From Mobilitalea torta (GTDB lineage: Bacteria > Bacillota > Clostridia > Lachnospirales > Lachnospiraceae), in NCBI RefSeq assembly GCF_050433395.1, contig NZ_JBNPXH010000014.1, forward strand, positions 1-64,000: a DNA stretch of 64,000 bases. Reading direction: 5' to 3'. A program made the position numbers and the translations under genes. Shown piece by piece: positions 63,455-64,000 of this stretch. A model generated the notes under the pieces. That model made no database searches. It was not told the DNA's origin and was given only the letters and a program-made list of their open reading frames with translations. Position 1 is the first letter of the stretch. Every line of letters starts with the position of its first letter.

Positions 63455-64000
63455 TTATTTCTTTGCAGCCTTCTCAGCAAATTCCGTAGTTATAATATCC
63501 TTATACGGCACCCTCTGTTTCAGTTCACCGGCATCATCCAGAATATCCTGAAGCAGATTAAGGCTGGATTCCTCGAAGATCAGATCTTCCTTCCAGGTAT
63601 CCTGATTATAATATCTGGTTACGATCATAACCAGCTTCTCCTTCTCCGTCTCGGCAAATTGAGGCTGGATTACCCCGGCAATCTCTTCCGGTGTGTGGGT
63701 TGCAACATAATCAATTCCCTTCTGCAGCGCATTGGTGAACTTCTGTACAATATCTCCGTGCTTCTTCAGATAGCTCTTCTTTACGGAGAAGGAGGTGTAA
63801 GGAACCTTACCGCTCTCCACACCCAGGGAGGCAACTACCTTGCCGGCTCCGGCCAACTCCAGTCCGGTAGCGGCGGGTTCAAATTCAATGGTATAATCCC
63901 CCTGGCCGGAGGAGAATGCCTGAGCGGTCAATCCAAAATCGATGTTCTGAACAATGTTCAGATCCGTCCTCGGATTAATCCCCTGTTTTTTCAGAATGTA
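63455..64000 (-). CDS. NMT1/SsuA-type ABC substrate-binding protein (partial)
   Basis: The C-terminal 181 residues of a periplasmic-binding-type protein; the frame runs off the right edge. Visible segments are LKKQGINPRTDLNIVQN, AFSSGQGDYTIEFEPAATGLE, VPYTSFSVKKSYLKKHGDIVQKFTNALQKGIDYV and a terminal FAEKAAK. This matches the NMT1/SsuA/ThiY group that feeds importers for sulfonates, nitrate or thiamine precursors. The ligand cannot be decided without the N-terminal half and the neighbouring permease. Confidence 0.85.
   Translation of the reverse strand, partial: YILKKQGINPRTDLNIVQNIDFGLTAQAFSSGQGDYTIEFEPAATGLELAGAGKVVASLGVESGKVPYTSFSVKKSYLKKHGDIVQKFTNALQKGIDYVATHTPEEIAGVIQPQFAETEKEKLVMIVTRYYNQDTWKEDLIFEESSLNLLQDILDDAGELKQRVPYKDIITTEFAEKAAKK

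Overview
The window looks like chromosome from a Gram-positive, fermentative, plant-polysaccharide-degrading anaerobe of the Clostridia, most likely Lachnospiraceae. This is inferred from protein content: a T-box leader, LplABC-type sugar uptake, cytoplasmic GH28/GH43/GH105 enzymes without signal peptides, a dlt-like operon, a DUF1836 protein, a YerC-type repressor and PcrA. No rRNA, tRNA, CRISPR array, complete insertion sequence or prophage is visible.

Layout. 1-6.3 kb: a decayed alkyltransferase gene and two drug/antibiotic-type ABC exporter operons with their own repressors (GntR with a palindromic operator; TetR with two copies of a 17-bp palindrome). 6.3-9.6 kb: a T-box leader, leuA and an AraC-type regulator. 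9.6-13.3 kb: rlmD, a coiled-coil protein and pgmB. 13.7-19.5 kb: hexuronate catabolism, uxaB-uxaA facing lacI-uxaC, converting galacturonate to 2-keto-3-deoxygluconate. 19.8-23.6 kb: a membrane-anchored AraC regulator and a class-C-type serine hydrolase. 23.7-36.5 kb: a nine-gene minus-strand operon for rhamnogalacturonan/pectin use (binding protein, two permeases, acetylesterase, two GH43, an exporter-type ABC protein, GH105, GH28). A 14-bp operator before it is identical to the one before lacI, which suggests that oligosaccharide uptake and uronate catabolism form one regulon.

36.5-51.3 kb is an accessory cell-surface region. It holds a transglutaminase-like protein, a 1105-residue leucine-rich-repeat protein, a beta-solenoid-like protein with a Thr/Pro linker and an Ig-like protein with a (Val-Asp-Pro)9 linker. 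The last three share one promoter design: two tandem 12-bp repeats running into a TTGAAA -35 box, a 17-bp spacer and a -10 box. One of these promoters faces an unfamiliar 513-residue HTH protein; another faces a 3'-terminal relic of a second copy of that protein. A GntR/ABC operon carrying three internal deletions lies here too.

51.3-58.9 kb is a seven-gene dlt-like operon: transglutaminase-like protein, Asp/Glu-type racemase, adenylation enzyme, carrier protein, MBOAT, SGNH-type protein and lipoprotein. Sequence differences from DltA and a built-in racemase suggest that a surface polymer is esterified with an amino acid other than, or in addition to, D-alanine. 59.2-64 kb: a 27-codon cysteine-rich peptide gene with its own promoter and terminator, a YerC-like repressor, a DUF1836 protein, pcrA, a small membrane protein, and the end of an NMT1-type binding protein that runs off the window.

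The candidates for something undescribed are the tandem-repeat surface regulon with its divergent HTH protein, the racemase-containing dlt-like operon and the small cysteine peptide.
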